DNA of 64,000 nucleotides from Nautilus pompilius (GCA_018389105.1 JACATO010001143.1:1-64000), one strand, 5' to 3'; shown: positions 35,581 to 48,130, numbered from the stretch's first letter. The notes: generated by a model from the sequence alone, not told the origin. Numbers and translations: made by a program.

Positions 35581-36479
35581 TATATTGGTGTACAGATATC
35601 TAGGAACATTCTCAAGAAATCATTTTTGAGAACTACGCTGCCAGTTATAAGTGCTAACATTTCTTTGCAATGTTTCATAATGTATTTTGGCTAAATGTAT
35701 GCAACTTTGTCAGCCTTTGATATCAGGTGACAATACATCAAAGAGTTTGTGAGCTTTGGCTGTATTTTTAGATTAGCTAATCCATTACCACTAGCATCAT
35801 CAAATCATTAGCTGTATTATGTAATTCTGATACACCCAAATCCCCAACGTTGGAGAGTTATTGGTGATGTGCCATTTATTTACAGAAAATAGGGGCTTAG
35901 CTTAGGCATTCTCCATCACCTTACTCATAATAGCATAACTAATGAATCCACATTTCGGAACTATCCCACCCCCCCCCCATTGCCTTCCTCAGCACGACGC
36001 GAATTGCATGGAATTGTACAAAACATTGAGAGTTTGGTTTTGTAACACTATCTTTGCAAAGCTATCTTGCTGTTCTTTTGTGTGTTTTTTACCTGTACCT
36101 TTTCTAATTAAAGGTTAAGACTTTCTTGCCATTGACTCAATTTGCTTGGTTTTGTATCGTTAGGTTACACGCACAAGCAAAGTGAGTTAGGGGAGAATGA
36201 GATAGCTAAGGTGGTAGACGGAGGGAATGCACAACTTTCACAAAAGTAATGGAATATTTTCAAATTTGTAAATTTTTCTTTATTTTATATCTGTGCATTT
36301 TGTAATTAGACATCTGGTGTATGGCATGCTTTGTTTTGATTATCATTACTCTCCAAAGATACAGTCATTATATTTCCTCTCACCTGCCAGGTTGGTGACA
36401 TTCGTAGCCAAGGTTTATAAGTAGGTGTGTGTGTGTGTGCACGCGCGCGTACTTATTTGTATGCATTATATATGTATTT

Positions 36480-36580
36480 GGCAGCTGGCGGTTTAGTGGT
36501 TAGGCTGCTGGACTGACATGTTTGATGGACTAGCTCATTCTGGCATCATTACCTCCCTGGCATGGCTTATTTTAACCCTT
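36480..36580 (+). repeat. tRNA-derived SINE head
   Basis: GGCAGCTGGCGGTTTAGTGG with TTAGGCTGCTGGAC is a tRNA-like A-box region. TTTGATGGACTAGCTCATTC follows at the B-box position. The body then resembles the family weakly (TTCTCTCCCAG). An opposite-strand copy starts about 90 bp further on. Confidence 0.55.
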
Positions 36581-36671
36581 CTCTCCCAGTTGGCCATGAG
36601 AGTTGAACTCTGAGCTCTCTAGTTTCATCACGTTTTTGTTTTTGTTTTTTGTTTTTTTTTCATATGCCAAT

Positions 36672-36905
36672 GTTTACAAGGGAGACAATCCTGGTAGGGA
36701 AGTGTTGTGCTGCAGTTAGCTGCCAGAAAGTGCATCTTGCACCACGAGGGCCTGATTTCAGCAGGGGAAAGCCTTATTAGAACTCTTTATTTTAGGATGT
36801 GGGAGGAAATTGGAAAACCCAGGGGAAAGCCACATGACTGGCTGGTAAAGAAGGGTGAGAAGGAATTGTGTCAAACCAAACCTAACAATTAGGTTCAGGC
36901 CACCA
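36672..36905 (-). repeat. tRNA-derived SINE copy, head truncated
   Basis: AAGGGAGACAATCC lies at 36678. GATGTGGGAGGAAATTGG and GACTGGCTGGTAAAGAAGG follow, then GTGTCAAACCAAACC. The tRNA-like head is missing or unrecognisable. The 61-codon frame across it (36707-36892) is a repeat artefact. Confidence 0.7.
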
Positions 36906-38595
36906 CCACCTTCCCACCTCTAAAACTGAAGAGTTCTGGCAAGATTTTCCAGGTGCTTGTGAATGCAGATGGTGAGTTTGGTATTCAGATGGCATATCCT
37001 ATACTATAAACAAACTTGCTCAACTAGATGTACGAGTGTAATTTATGAATGACCATCTTTGGTTAAAAGGGGCAACCATTATTATTATTGCTATTTATGT
37101 GTACAGGAATATTGAGCTATAAGAATTAATAAATAATATGAAGTTTAAAAAAAAAATTAATCCTCATGAAAGTTTAATTTGATCAACAACTGGTTAGATC
37201 CAGCAGAATCCAGATATTTAATTTAAAAAATGAAAAAAAAATTACAATTTTTAATGGGTAACTTTAATTTTTATTTTATTTTAAGTAAACTTCAATTTCC
37301 AGAGGCAGGCAATACAGAATCTGTAAGTGATGCCCACGTGGTGTGCAACGTTTAAAAAATATCACATGACTATATCTGTCTGCTTGTCTGTCCATCCATC
37401 CATCTGTCCATCTATCCCTCTTTTTTTTGCTTTTTTTTTCTCTTCTCATACCCAGGCTTAGATTACTAAACTATGTTTGGATGCTGTACTAAAATGCCAT
37501 ATGAAATCTGGCTTTTAGAGGAACATTCTGACAACACTAGATAGCAGCTTCTCTCTGATTTATTTGCCTATTATTTTACATGTCTAGATCTGGTTTCTGA
37601 TGACATTGTATTTAACCTGCTGATTAGTCACTTGTTTGTTTAACAAACTGGGGATGTGACATGGTCCCAGCCAAAAAAAAAAAAAATAAATATGTGGGGC
37701 ACCAGGGTGATTGGTAGACAAGGTTTTCATCAAATATAGTGTCACTAAGTTTGTTCCCTAGGGTAAATATTGGTGTCCTTGTTTTTAGCTACAACTAACA
37801 TACAAGTCCAGGAAGGTGGAGGAATTCTGTAACAATAGAACTTTGTTTACATATTTTGATGATTTTGATTTTCTTAAAGATGTAGAGCAGCAATTTATGT
37901 TTTGGTTAAAATAATGGGTTTATGTAAAGATTGGATGTGAATTCCAAACTTGATTAAAGTTTAGGAAAGATAACATGCATAGGTCTTGCCAACTTTATTA
38001 TCTGGGTTATAATGAAGGATTTTCCCTTTAGCCTGTCAAATGGTATGGCAGTTTCCTGGAAAATCATTTAGAAGGTTAGAATTAAATAAATGACTCATTC
38101 GGAAAAATTATTCATCTTTCTTCCCTGTCATTTTATCTATTCATTTTCCTATATATACCAGGTCCTCTTTAAGAGCCATGCATACCATAGCAACAGAAGA
38201 TTATTGAAATTGAGAGAACCTCCTAGACTTCCATGATTAAGAGACTCAACTAAAATGGGAATTATTATCATTTTTAGGAAAGCTACAGGGTGATAGATCA
38301 CTATGAGCTTAAGCTGTTGTTGTCTGATTCCTAAAATTTGCTGAACTTTGGAATCAAGAATGGTTCATTAGACTGTATAGTTTAGCAGCACCGAAGGGTT
38401 GACCTGTTTTCACCTTTTAAAAAAAGGCGGGGGGTTAATTGATGAAAATTCAGTTGTTATTAATCTATAGTGCAACGTGGTGGTTTTTCTTTTAAAATCA
38501 TTTAGCCAAATGCTAATTTTTTAATTGGAGTTATCAGAATAACAAGAGGTTTTTCCTTTTGAAATTAAAAAAAATTATACAGAGAAAACCACCCA

Positions 38596-38950
38596 GTGGG
38601 GGAAGGCTAGTTGTTACAGCAGCAGTAATTCCTAATTACATGTATAGATGGGGCTATAATAGATGCTAGGGGAGAGAGAGCAGGGCTAGTTTTTACAAGA
38701 GTATGTTGTTATAGCACCAGTAATTCCTTATTAAATGTAGAGATGAAGCTATTATTAACATTTGCCAGGGGACAGGGGAGCAGGGCCAGTTGTTACAAAC
38801 AGCGGTAATTCATAATTAGACGTATAAATGAGTTACAACCCTTGTTCCCAAAGCATGTGCCATTGATTGTAGCTCATCTATACATTTAATCAGGAATTAC
38901 CGGTGTGTGACAACTTACCCTGTAACAACTAGCCCCCATTCTCCCCTCCT
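38596..38950. repeat. Foldback array: three direct units and one inverted unit
   Basis: GGCTAGTTGTTACAGCAGCA (38605), GGCTAGTTTTTACAAGAG (38684) and GGCCAGTTGTTACAAACAGC (38784) are direct copies. Each is followed by (G)TAATTC..(A)ATTA..TGTA(T)AGATG-like sequence. The right end (38870-38945) holds the inverse: CTCATCTATACATTTAATC, AGGAATTACCGGTG, then GTAACAACTAGCCCCC. The outer arms can pair over about 70 bases, with the third unit and the inverse flanking a 30-40 bp centre. It looks like a foldback-type or MITE insertion with internal duplication. Confidence 0.75.
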
Positions 38951-41794
38951 TCAGTACCAGAAAGGCATGGAGACTAGAAGGTTCATTCGCAATTTATGTG
39001 CATGAGAGAAAATACTATGTGTAAATCCAAACTGAATGAACAGGGAACGGGATGCCTCAAATGCAGAAACAACAGAAATCGGAGAATTAAAGGCAAAAAT
39101 ATATATTGTGCGTGCAGTTCTTTTGCTTTGCGGAGTTTCTTCACTTGAAGTAGCGTACTACCAAACACCCTTTTGGTGAAATGTCCTGAGTTTCAGATGT
39201 CTTGTGAATGCCGAAGGCCACCAGAGAGATTTTGGAACTTGCCGAGCGTTTCTGGAATCCACGCATGTTCATTGATTTGTGCACACGTGCTGCTGGCCGA
39301 ACCCTTGGCTTTGCTAGAATACAAAACCTGCATCATCTAGATTATACCCGTTTGGATTCTTGTGCGATGCGAAAGAAAAATATGGTTGTTCTTCGCGTTC
39401 ATTCCTCCATCAAATCTAACCGCTTTTCCCCACCCCCAAAAAATTTAACTGCACATGCTCTACTGTCTTAGCTACGCACTGGTTTATGTATGTTTCACCA
39501 TCTTGTTTTTGGACAAGTTTTTTTCTTCTCTACACCTAAAGAGTCCAAGTTCTGACTCACCGGTAAACAATATATCCTGTCTTTGACTCGTCAGTGTTTT
39601 TTTTTTTTTTTTTTTTTGTTTCCTTTGTCATCCTCTGTTTTTCCTTACCTTAGCAATAGCATCCTCACTAATCACCATCATCATCGGTCGTCATCGTGTG
39701 CTATCCCTTGATGTGGGAGTTGACAGTTCCGGGTCACGCTTCGTGTTCCATGATAGACTTGACAGAAAGGGTTCTCATGTGGTAGGCTTCCTTAATCCTT
39801 GCATGCTGTCCAGGAATGTAGAAAAGTAATTTGCATACTGTAATACAGATGTACGGGCAAAGCAAACTGAAAGATTTCATTCAAATATCACATAGTAGCT
39901 TATGAACAAATCAAAACATTCGTTAAAGGAAAAAATGCTTTGTCTAAATATACTACCAGCCGGTTTTATTGATTAATTATTGAAATTTAAGAATTAGATG
40001 ACATTCCTTTAGTATTTTGATCTCCATTGTTTTAGTAAAAAACTTAAATTTTTAGGTATATGAGACAATTTCAGCCACATTTTATGTCCCCCCAAACTTC
40101 AGATATTAAAGGGCTCGAAATGTAACGAAAATATTGATATCCTATCATAAATATTACAGTTTAATTCTAGGTTTCATCAACCTGGTAAAACATTTTTCTT
40201 ACATAAAAACAGAATGAATTTTGGTATAGACCTCTCATTTTTTCGATGTGGGCTCTCAGTACCACCCCTCCTCTGATTAAGACCCTACATTTCCAGGACT
40301 TTTAAAAACGTCTTCTTTCAAAGCTGATAGAAGAAAATAAGGAGTCAGTAAATTCCTTCATTAAAAATAAAGTCCTTTAAGGTGGTTATAGATATTTTAC
40401 CACCTCTTCTGTCATGGCTGATTCTTGCTGGTGATAGAAGAATTTTCACTAAAGCGATCTTATAATACAGGGTGTTTGAGGGGGGCTTCATTATCGGACT
40501 ACAGAGGGTGGAACCAATAGTCAGTACTACTACAAAGTTGCGTGTTTAAGGTTTTTTTTTAGGGATGCAGCAATGATTCCTTAAATGTCTGTCTGCATAG
40601 CCATTTCCAACATCCCAAACACATTCTCCAGCTGTTGGGGGTGTGAAATGCTTCAGTGATGCCATCACACTTTCACAATTTTAGGAACTGCTGAAAAGGG
40701 AATGTTCGATTCTTGTGAGGGCCCGGCAGGGTGATTTTCTGCAGGCTGCTTAAATATACCTCGGCGACAGCTGCAGTGGTCTGTTGGCTGGTGCCTGGTT
40801 TTCTGTGATTAACTGAACCCCCGGTTGTTTTTTTTTTTAAAAACATCTTCATCCATCCCTTAAATGAGTAGACAGATGGTAGATTCTTTCTGTAATCCAC
40901 CTTAAAACTTCATTTCACTGCAGTAACCGACCAGTATCAAGCCACGAGACGCTGCTGACCTGCTTGATTGTCACCCCTTTTGGTTTCACGAATCTAAAGA
41001 AACAAAATGAATTGTTGTTCTCCTATGTTATGTATCTAATTAATTATTAAACAGCAGGAACCCCCCCCAGAGACTTTACAAGCACTCTGTAAATTGACTT
41101 CATTAGTTAGGCTCACAGTGTATAGCAAACATTATAGTTCACTGATTCACTTGATTAGTTTATCAAAACTGGTTGATTACAATAAGTTAATATTTTTTAC
41201 TTTTAAACTAATTGCATTGAAACTTTTTTTGAGGTTCAGAGGCTGATTGCAGTTTGTATTTAAACCGGCTTCTTAATAAGACAACATATTGTTGTTTTTT
41301 TTTTATTTTTCAGTTTTTAAAAAATAAATCACATAGGGATCACTTGTTGTGGTTATATAGACAGATAAGGGAGTCAGAGAAAGTTTTAAAGTTATATATA
41401 AATTTTCATCCCCCTTTGTGGACAAAAAAAATGTGTCTAATCTTCTTTTTAAAATGTTTAAGCTATCCACCTTCAGCATCTGGCTAAGTTATTTCAGGCT
41501 GATACCAGAGGATTACTCAAAGACCATTTCCTGATGTTTAATAGAGATGCCCTCTAGTCTCAAGTGATTGGAATTTGATATAAAAAGTTCTGTCAAATCT
41601 AATCTATTCTTTACCAGATATTTTTCTTGTTTTAAAACTAACCTTGACCATGAAAACACCTGTAGGTTTAACTAGGTAACCAAAACCTTTTTAAGCTTTC
41701 TTTGTAAGTAAAATTACAGGTGCTATTGGTTGGCACCTGTCCATCTCAAAAGGTAATGGCATTAGTGCCAAAGTAGATACTTCATGTCATGCTG

Positions 41795-42212
41795 CAGTGT
41801 TGTGAGTGGCTAAAAAGTCAAATTCTCAACCAGCATTCTTTGCCACGGATAGTGCAGGCATAAGGCGCAGAGCCAGTAGATAAAGATGGCAGCCTTGTAG
41901 TAGAGTCTAAGGGCTGCTGTACTTTTCTCTTCACTTTCTTCAGCATATTTGGCTCTTTGTTGCAGCACATTGTGGCCTGTTGCTAGCTGTATCTTTCAAG
42001 TTTGCCCAATTGACATCGAAGGCTTCTGAGTTTCTTTTGCAAATATCCTTGAACCAACCCAGTGGCCTTGGAGTATCAGCAAGTTCTCCACACAGGAAAT
42101 TCTTTGGAATGCATCCATCTTCCCTCTGGTGCAGATGCTTGATCCAACAAAGACAGACTGTGTTTGAGATTACCGAGCAGATTAATAATCTTATTAAATT
42201 GCCTTTGAACAT
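41795..42212 (-). pseudogene. 3' end of a LINE ORF2 with C-terminal zinc-finger remnant
   Basis: The minus-strand frame 42212-41940 reads HLHQREDGCIPKNFLCGELA, then ADTPRPLGWFKDICKRNSEA, then ...WANLKDTASNRPQC. This matches the C-terminal segment of many animal non-LTR retrotransposon polymerases (H..RM.D.RIPK...GEL...RRxGRPxxRFKD..K.....W..LA.DR..WR). After a frame change, 41800-41880 gives YACTIRGKECWLRI, a stop, then LFSHSQH. That is the degenerate C2H2 tail (C..CGK.C.SRIGLxSHxR) of the same proteins, with the second Cys changed to Arg and the Gly codon changed to a stop. Dead fragment, 5'-truncated. Clade not decided. Confidence 0.75.
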
Positions 42213-43081
42213 TTTTTTCTATTTATCTACATCCCCGGCATAAAGTGGGCTCCATTCCTGAACTGTATATTTCCCAAAGGATCTTACCAATGACGAAAGG
42301 TTTGTTTTCACTTTTAGACAGATTTGCTTGAAACTTTCTGAAGTCTAAAATCAGAATGTGTGATCTTAAGCAGCTATCTCATGGCAAAATAGAAAAATAA
42401 ATATTTCCCCTAGACTTTTGAGCTTTTTTAAATCTCCAATAGCATTATTTGGGGGGGGCAGAGGTTTCCTTGATACTTTAAAGTTTCTTCCATCACCACT
42501 ATTTTCATATCTTTTTTTATCGCTTTATTTCAAAGTTTCTATGAGTGTATGACTAAGGCTATTACAATATTCGTCAATCAATTTGCATAGTACGTATCAA
42601 TCTGCTACCAAACCCTTCTAGCCAATCAATTATTCCTATTAATCGGAATGCTGCTAATACATGCCGTATGTCATTTTACATTATTGACATCTACCATATT
42701 TGTTTCCACCTAGTTTAGGTAAACTTTAAAGACCTCTTCTGTTTCTAAATGTTAAAAGGGCAAATAAAATTATTAATTGCTTTGTTTTGTTTTTTTTTTT
42801 AAGTCTAATGCTTAGATTTCTTGAAGCAATAACCCATTATTAGGTTTCCTTGGTAACTGCGTAGAATATAAAATGGCATATTCTCCATTGGCATCTAAAT
42901 TATCATCTTGCTTTTCTTCAAGATGACAGCTGTTGAGTGTTTATAGAATGCCAGTGCATTATTATATATCTGATATCAGGCATTAATAAACATGTGAAAA
43001 CGTCCATTTTACCTTATCTTTTCTATTGTCAGAAATGGTATCTCTATCCTGTATTGAGTTTGCTGTGCTGTGTCTGACTTG

Positions 43082-43169
43082 TACTGGGGATATTCAAATG
43101 ATGTCCACCAGTCAGATATCATTACAGTGATGCTGTTTTAACCATATTGTATTTGAATGTTTTCTCCTA
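43082..43169 (+). repeat. Small palindromic element (MITE-like), copy 4
   Basis: The left arm GGGGATATTCAAATGATGTC and right arm ATATTGTATTTGAATGTTT are inverted relatives. The loop reads CAGATATCATTACAGTGATG, the best-preserved version of the loop shared with the 18811 copy. TA lies near both ends. Confidence 0.65.
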
Positions 43170-44624
43170 GCATGTGGTTCAGGTGAGAGAAAGAAAAGGG
43201 AACACGGCAGCAAATCTGTCCAATATGGCAGACTTTACTGACATTAATGGTGACTCAACAACAACAACAACAAAAAAACAACATTTTTTTACATTTTCAA
43301 TAAATACTGAAATGACTAGAAAACCAAAATAATACTGAGATTCAATTGTTTAAATACTACATCTCACTTGATAGAGCTTAATGTGGGTTTATTTTGTTAA
43401 ATATTTAGGAGGTGTCGATAGAAATAAAACACAAAATATCTGGTCAGAGAATGTGTCTTCAGCTTACAGTTGTGTCATCTTATGCATGGGCTGCAGTCTG
43501 GCATTCTAGAAGGATAGAATTTTTGTTTGTTGAAGGATTTCTCATTTCTGCTAGGTACATCGGATTTTTTTAAAAAAACAAGTCTACCATTGCGCTGAGT
43601 TTGAAATGCCCCTTTTCTCTAAGATGGCACTACATTTCACATCTCTTGTGTGACCACTCTGGGAGAGAAATCAAGGCATTCATCATCTTCCCTGGGTATC
43701 CCAAAGCCCTGATATAAATCTAATCGAGTGACTCATAAATGGAATTAAAGGAAGCTTTTAACATATATATGGGATAACATCAGCTCATGACACAAAACCT
43801 TGTTGATTCGTTGAGAATTTTCATGCAATAAATGGTTGCTGGACTAAGGAATAAACAACACGATTTCCCCTCTACTGCTCGTCTTTATTCGCCATCTTCC
43901 ACAACAACATGCTGAAATAACAGCACGGCAAACTTAATACAGACTTAATCATAACTTTTTTTTTTGCCTTTGGTTTTGAAAATATGTTGTTTCTTTAAAT
44001 TCTGCAGATTAAATTTTATATATAAATGTAGCATCAGGTTACGTAAAAACATTGGTGTTGCCACACTCTGTTTCCATTCATTCTTTTTGCATTTCTACCA
44101 ACTCTCTGACAGTAAAGCGAGGCATGTTTTTGAAAACAGATCTCTCTCTCTCTATACCAGGCTCTATTCTGGGAGTCTTTCCCCTTTCTTTTTTGCTTTT
44201 GCTGCTATTTCCTGGGCTACGGTGTTTGGGAAGTTTATCATCTGGCTGCAGCGTAGATGCTTGAGGCTAAGATGAAGGAAGTTAGTTTCAAGTAGGCAGA
44301 AGCAGTGCATCAATCTAGTAGCTTCTCGGAACTCCCACTTGGTGGCGCTGTAAGATTGTTGTCGTACATGAGAAGAAAGTCTCTCTTTTAAAGCCCTCTA
44401 CTTAATGTTGTCAGATGGGAAACACAAGTTGGCAACAGTAACAGTAATGTTTCGGAAAATTTTATTCCCCCTCCCTATGCTACAGATAGCTGGAACCATG
44501 GTAACTTAATGCAACTCAAGTGTTTCATTTTCTTTACTGAAAGGAATATATCCTGTTAAATCATGTTGGTTGTTTGGGAGGCATGCTCCCTTGTCATGGT
44601 GGTAATTACTGCTTTGCCAATGCA

Positions 44625-44645
44625 ATATATATATATATATATATC
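44625..44645. repeat. (AT)n microsatellite
   Basis: About ten AT units. Confidence 0.9.
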
Positions 44646-45272
44646 ACATACAACACCACAGAGAGAGAAGAAAAGAAGGTTCACTGTAAGGGTCTCCCTT
44701 GCAATAAATTCTTGGATCATTTTGATCATTCATAAAAATGGCAACATCTCAGACGCGTATAAATCTATACATATTGTCTCCCACCCACCGAGACAAGATC
44801 TGGGTTTTTTTTGTTGCCTTAGTTATTTTTGAATGCTGCTTTAATGAAAAGGTAAAACAGTATCCTATTGTGAGGTTATCAGGCATCAGTTTAATAACTG
44901 TTCAGGCTAAAAAGGAACTAGCCCAGAATCTATCTTGTCTTTTCCTTTTTTTTTTTTTTTTAAACGTTAGGTATCACACATTCACCGACTGCCTTTTCTC
45001 ATCACCAGATATTGATGCACCTGAAAAATATTCAATTTCACATTGTGCTTCATTCAGGTAGGTTGTGTGCAACTGTTAACATACCTGGTGTAACTAGGCA
45101 ATCCATTGCGAACTGAATTCAGATAATTTGATTTTTCCAGAAGGGAGGAAGTATTAAAAAGTCTGGAGAAGTTTTGTTCTCTTATCAGTATTTTTTTTTT
45201 TAATCCTTGGTAAGCACCAGCTGACCTTGAAATTACTTCTTGCAGTTGATTGATCGTAACTCTGAAACCATA

Positions 45273-45290
45273 ACACACACACACACACAC
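45273..45290. repeat. (CA)n microsatellite
   Basis: Nine CA units. Confidence 0.85.
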
Positions 45291-46095
45291 GTACGTTAAC
45301 AGAAGTAAGTTGGGGGAGCATAACTTATGCTGTGACACCAACAGTGATGGGTTCTCCCCGGTGTATAAACTTCTCCAATGTTGCATAACACTCCCAGAGT
45401 TTTTTTCCTATAGCAATGAATGTACCGCTCCAGATGTGTCTGGTTGTGGGGGCTGTCTGCGGACAGCTGCTGATCTCAAAACCAGCCCCTGATGATGCAA
45501 CCCTGCAGTGCATGGAGTCTTTTTCCCATTATGGATTGCAATGTTTAGATGAAAACCCGGTAATTCAGTTTTTGACTCTTTTCTATCACAGTTGCACACT
45601 GATTTCGGAAGAAAATTATATTTAAAACCAACATGGCAGGGTTAGGGAAGATGTCACATGGCGTAAGTAGCAAAGCCCCTTTCTTCCCATGGCAAAATCT
45701 GCAATCTCTGAGAATGCGGTCCTTGTGACTTCCTTTGTATGAATGCTTGCTTCATTTTGGGGGTTGTGGGAGTAGTGCCCCTTATGGTCGGTCACTTTCA
45801 AAATTGCTTCATGGATTGATTGATTTTGGTGATAAGTTATTTCTGCTTTGTTTCATTGTTTTACTGTTCTATTTTTGGCTACTTTAAAAACTGTTTTGCT
45901 GACTGATTTTTTTTTTTTTCCCTTTTAAAAAAAAAATAATGTATTAATTGATTGGTTATGCAACTGATAATAATAATAAAATAGACTATTAACCACTTTT
46001 ATGATTACTGTTCATCATTATGCTATTTGCTGTTGCAGAGATTAGTTTGGTGATTCCAAAATTGTTCACACACCTGCTTAATTACTTTTTAACAG

Positions 46096-46181
46096 GTGTG
46101 ATGGCGGCTCGAGGTATGCTCCACAACCCAGCGATGTTCACAGGTTCAGACTTGACGCCAGCACGGTGCGTCTCCGACTGG
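46096..46181 (+). CDS. DUS4L: DUS4L exon B: FMN phosphate-binding segment
   Basis: The first two bases complete the Gly codon split with exon A. The frame then reads VMAARGMLHNPAMFTGSDLT followed by PARCVSDW. DGVMxARGxLxNPxMF is the conserved DUS signature that holds the FMN phosphate at the end of the barrel. The acceptor is TACTTTTTAACAG and the donor, TGG|GTGAGT, is a near-consensus 5' splice site. The exon is 86 bp and ends in phase 0. Too short to be obvious alone, it is convincing because it continues exactly where exon A stops in the family. Confidence 0.92.
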
Positions 46182-47174
46182 GTGAGTGAGCAGGTGCAGT
46201 CAGCAGTCGTGTGTTGCCTCTCTATCGCTTCAAAATACCTGCAAGACATAAAGCATCGCGTTTTTTTTTCTTTCCTCCATCCCAAGCCCCCTTATAAGGC
46301 AGCAACACAGCCTTCTCTCATCAGCATCACTTAATCTTCAGCTCTGTCTCTCTGTTTGCCCTGCTGACTCATCTGTTATTTGCTAAGTAAACTTTAAATG
46401 TAGCATCTACAAATGTCCAAGCCAGGATGTAGGTAGTTAAATCGGGTGCACGTGGCCACTGGCTGAGAAACGAGAATACACGTCTCCAGCACTAAACTGG
46501 ACTTAACCCTTTTCTGCTGAAAAGCAAAAAAAAAAAAAGGTGGGGATAACCTGTGAAACATTTAAATTTTAATTCAAACTGACTCCATGTTAAATGTGAA
46601 AATAATTAATTTCAAGTTTAAAATGTTACATTCTTTTCCTCTTATAAAATGATTTTGAAATTAAGTTTCAATTAAAAAACAAAACACAAATTAAAGTAAA
46701 CAGGCAGAGAGAAAATCAGCCCATTATCAAGTGAAAGCAATTTAGTTGGAGCAGAACCACTGATGATGTATGCTTTTGTCAGAAAACCTTTTACCTGAGA
46801 TACATCGTTGCCTTCCTCCATTTGTCGGTCTTCTGAAATCTTAGTCCCCAACAAACAGAGAGGCTTTATTTATCTGTTGGATGTAATTAGCTTGCACCAC
46901 AGGATCCAGACAGGAAAGCCAGCCAGCAGTTAACTGTTCATTCTGATTTGACTTATTCCTTGGCTATCTGATAAAACTGAACACAGACAATACAGCTTTA
47001 ACTTTACCAACTACATCTGGTGGTGGTGGTGGTGGGGGGGGGGGTAACAGAACTATTGGATGAGATCTTTCAGGATCCATATATAAAAAATAAATGTTGA
47101 TGTTTTATCTGGCACCAATTAATGGATACTCATTTTGTGGAAATGTTACATTTATTACTCTATCACACACACAC

Positions 47175-47570
47175 ACAGGATGACTCAAAAAAAAGATACA
47201 CTCACACTTTCATACGATACCATACAGAGACGTTTTATCTTTCGTTTCTCAGTGTTAAGACACGTTTCATTTGGAAGCTCATAGGTGGCAGTACTGTGAA
47301 ATGCAATGTCACGTATCACTGATGTCGCGCGTTTAGATCGTGTGGCAAAAAATGTGTGGGCAATTTTTTGAGTAACCCTTTGTGGAGGTGGATGGGACAA
47401 TGTAGGACCAGCTGAATACTTTCCACACTCTCCAGGTCTCGCCACCCATCCACCAGATGTTTTCCTCTGGAATGGGTTAAAGGGCAAGGTGCATACTGCA
47501 GAACCAGCCACCATCCACAAACTCCAGCAGGGAATTGTTGATGCATTCCCGTAAAAACCTGGGTTCACTG
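47175..47570 (+). pseudogene. Tc1/mariner-superfamily transposase remnant
   Basis: From 47429 the + strand reads SPGLATHPPDVFLWNGLKGK, continuing VHTAEPATIHKLQQGIVDAF. This is the C-terminal 'SPDLxPxDFFLWGxLKxxVY...TIxxLKxxI' segment of mariner-type transposases, related to the element at 19-20.5 kb. The catalytic third Asp is replaced by Gly and one extra residue is present. Upstream the frame is broken by a stop (WAIF*VTL). The left border has GGATGACTCAAAAAAAAGAT after a CA repeat, plausible as a decayed terminal repeat. The right border may be near the ATG microsatellite at 47572. The minus-strand 127-codon frame here is a shadow. Confidence 0.6.
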
Positions 47571-47571
47571 C

Positions 47572-47592
47572 ATGATGATGATGATGATGATG
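47572..47592. repeat. (ATG)n microsatellite
   Basis: About seven ATG units directly after the transposase remnant. Confidence 0.9.
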
Positions 47593-47969
47593 TTGTCGGG
47601 TGCTGCATTGTTGTGCGGATGTTAATGGCAGACATTTCGAACACTGTATCTTAGTGGTGTCTGATGTATAAAGAAAAATTCTATCCAGCGGTGCGTCTTT
47701 GTCTGTTAGATTATAGAAAAAAATGCTCTTGATATGGGACTCTTGCTGTCCTTCAAAGCCCCGAGCTTTGACAATTAATAAGGCAACTTTGTAATCAGCA
47801 GGTTATGGGTTTGAGACTGGTTTATGTCTCTAAAAAGTGTCATCTGGAAATAAAATCAACACTAATATCAGCAGTTCAAGAACTGTTCTTCTTAGGAATG
47901 AACACTGATGACAACAACAAGGAGCATCTTCTGATACCCAAATTTATTATCTAATTCTATTAACAATGA

Positions 47970-48130
47970 TGGGTTGGGGGGGGGTGGTAGCTTACTGGAC
48001 TGCCATGGTTGATTTGGCTTTGCGTACCTTCTTGTCATGGTCTCCCCCAGCTGGTTGTATGAGTTTCTTTCTTCTTTCCGGCAATCTAGTTTCTGACAAT
48101 GAAGGGTTCTTTTGTATAGCAGTTCAGGGA
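47970..48130 (+). repeat. Possible tRNA-derived SINE copy, strongly diverged
   Basis: GTGGTAGCTTACTGGACTGC, then GATTTGGCTTTGCGTACC, then CAGCTGG and a GAGTTTCTTTC segment follow the family order weakly. A GGGGGGGG run precedes it. No clear B box or AGGGAGACAAC complement. Confidence 0.35.

Larger units (their letters stand above)
28311..46095 (+). other. DUS4L intron, 17.8 kb
   Basis: It is bounded by GTAATG at the donor and TTTTTAACAG at the acceptor, in phase 1. It contains the degenerate relative of the 58-bp repeat (29830-30200), SINE copies (33.4-36.9 kb), small GA and TA repeats, a foldback array (38.6-38.95 kb), LINE debris (41.8-42.2 kb) and a palindromic element (43.1 kb). I see no other convincing coding exon. 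Confidence 0.85.

Noticed and set aside
45416-45625. 69-codon frame starting MNVPLQMCLVVGAVCGQ, like a small secreted Cys protein
   Set aside because: The start resembles a signal peptide only loosely, frames on the other strand are equally long, and there is no splice or family evidence.
46020-46095. N-terminal extension of the frame containing exon B
   Set aside because: It lies upstream of the TTTTTAACAG acceptor and is intron sequence in an open frame.
47760-47830. GGTTATGGGTTTGAGACTGG as a tRNA or SINE B box
   Set aside because: No matching A box or foldable cloverleaf could be made, and no SINE body follows.
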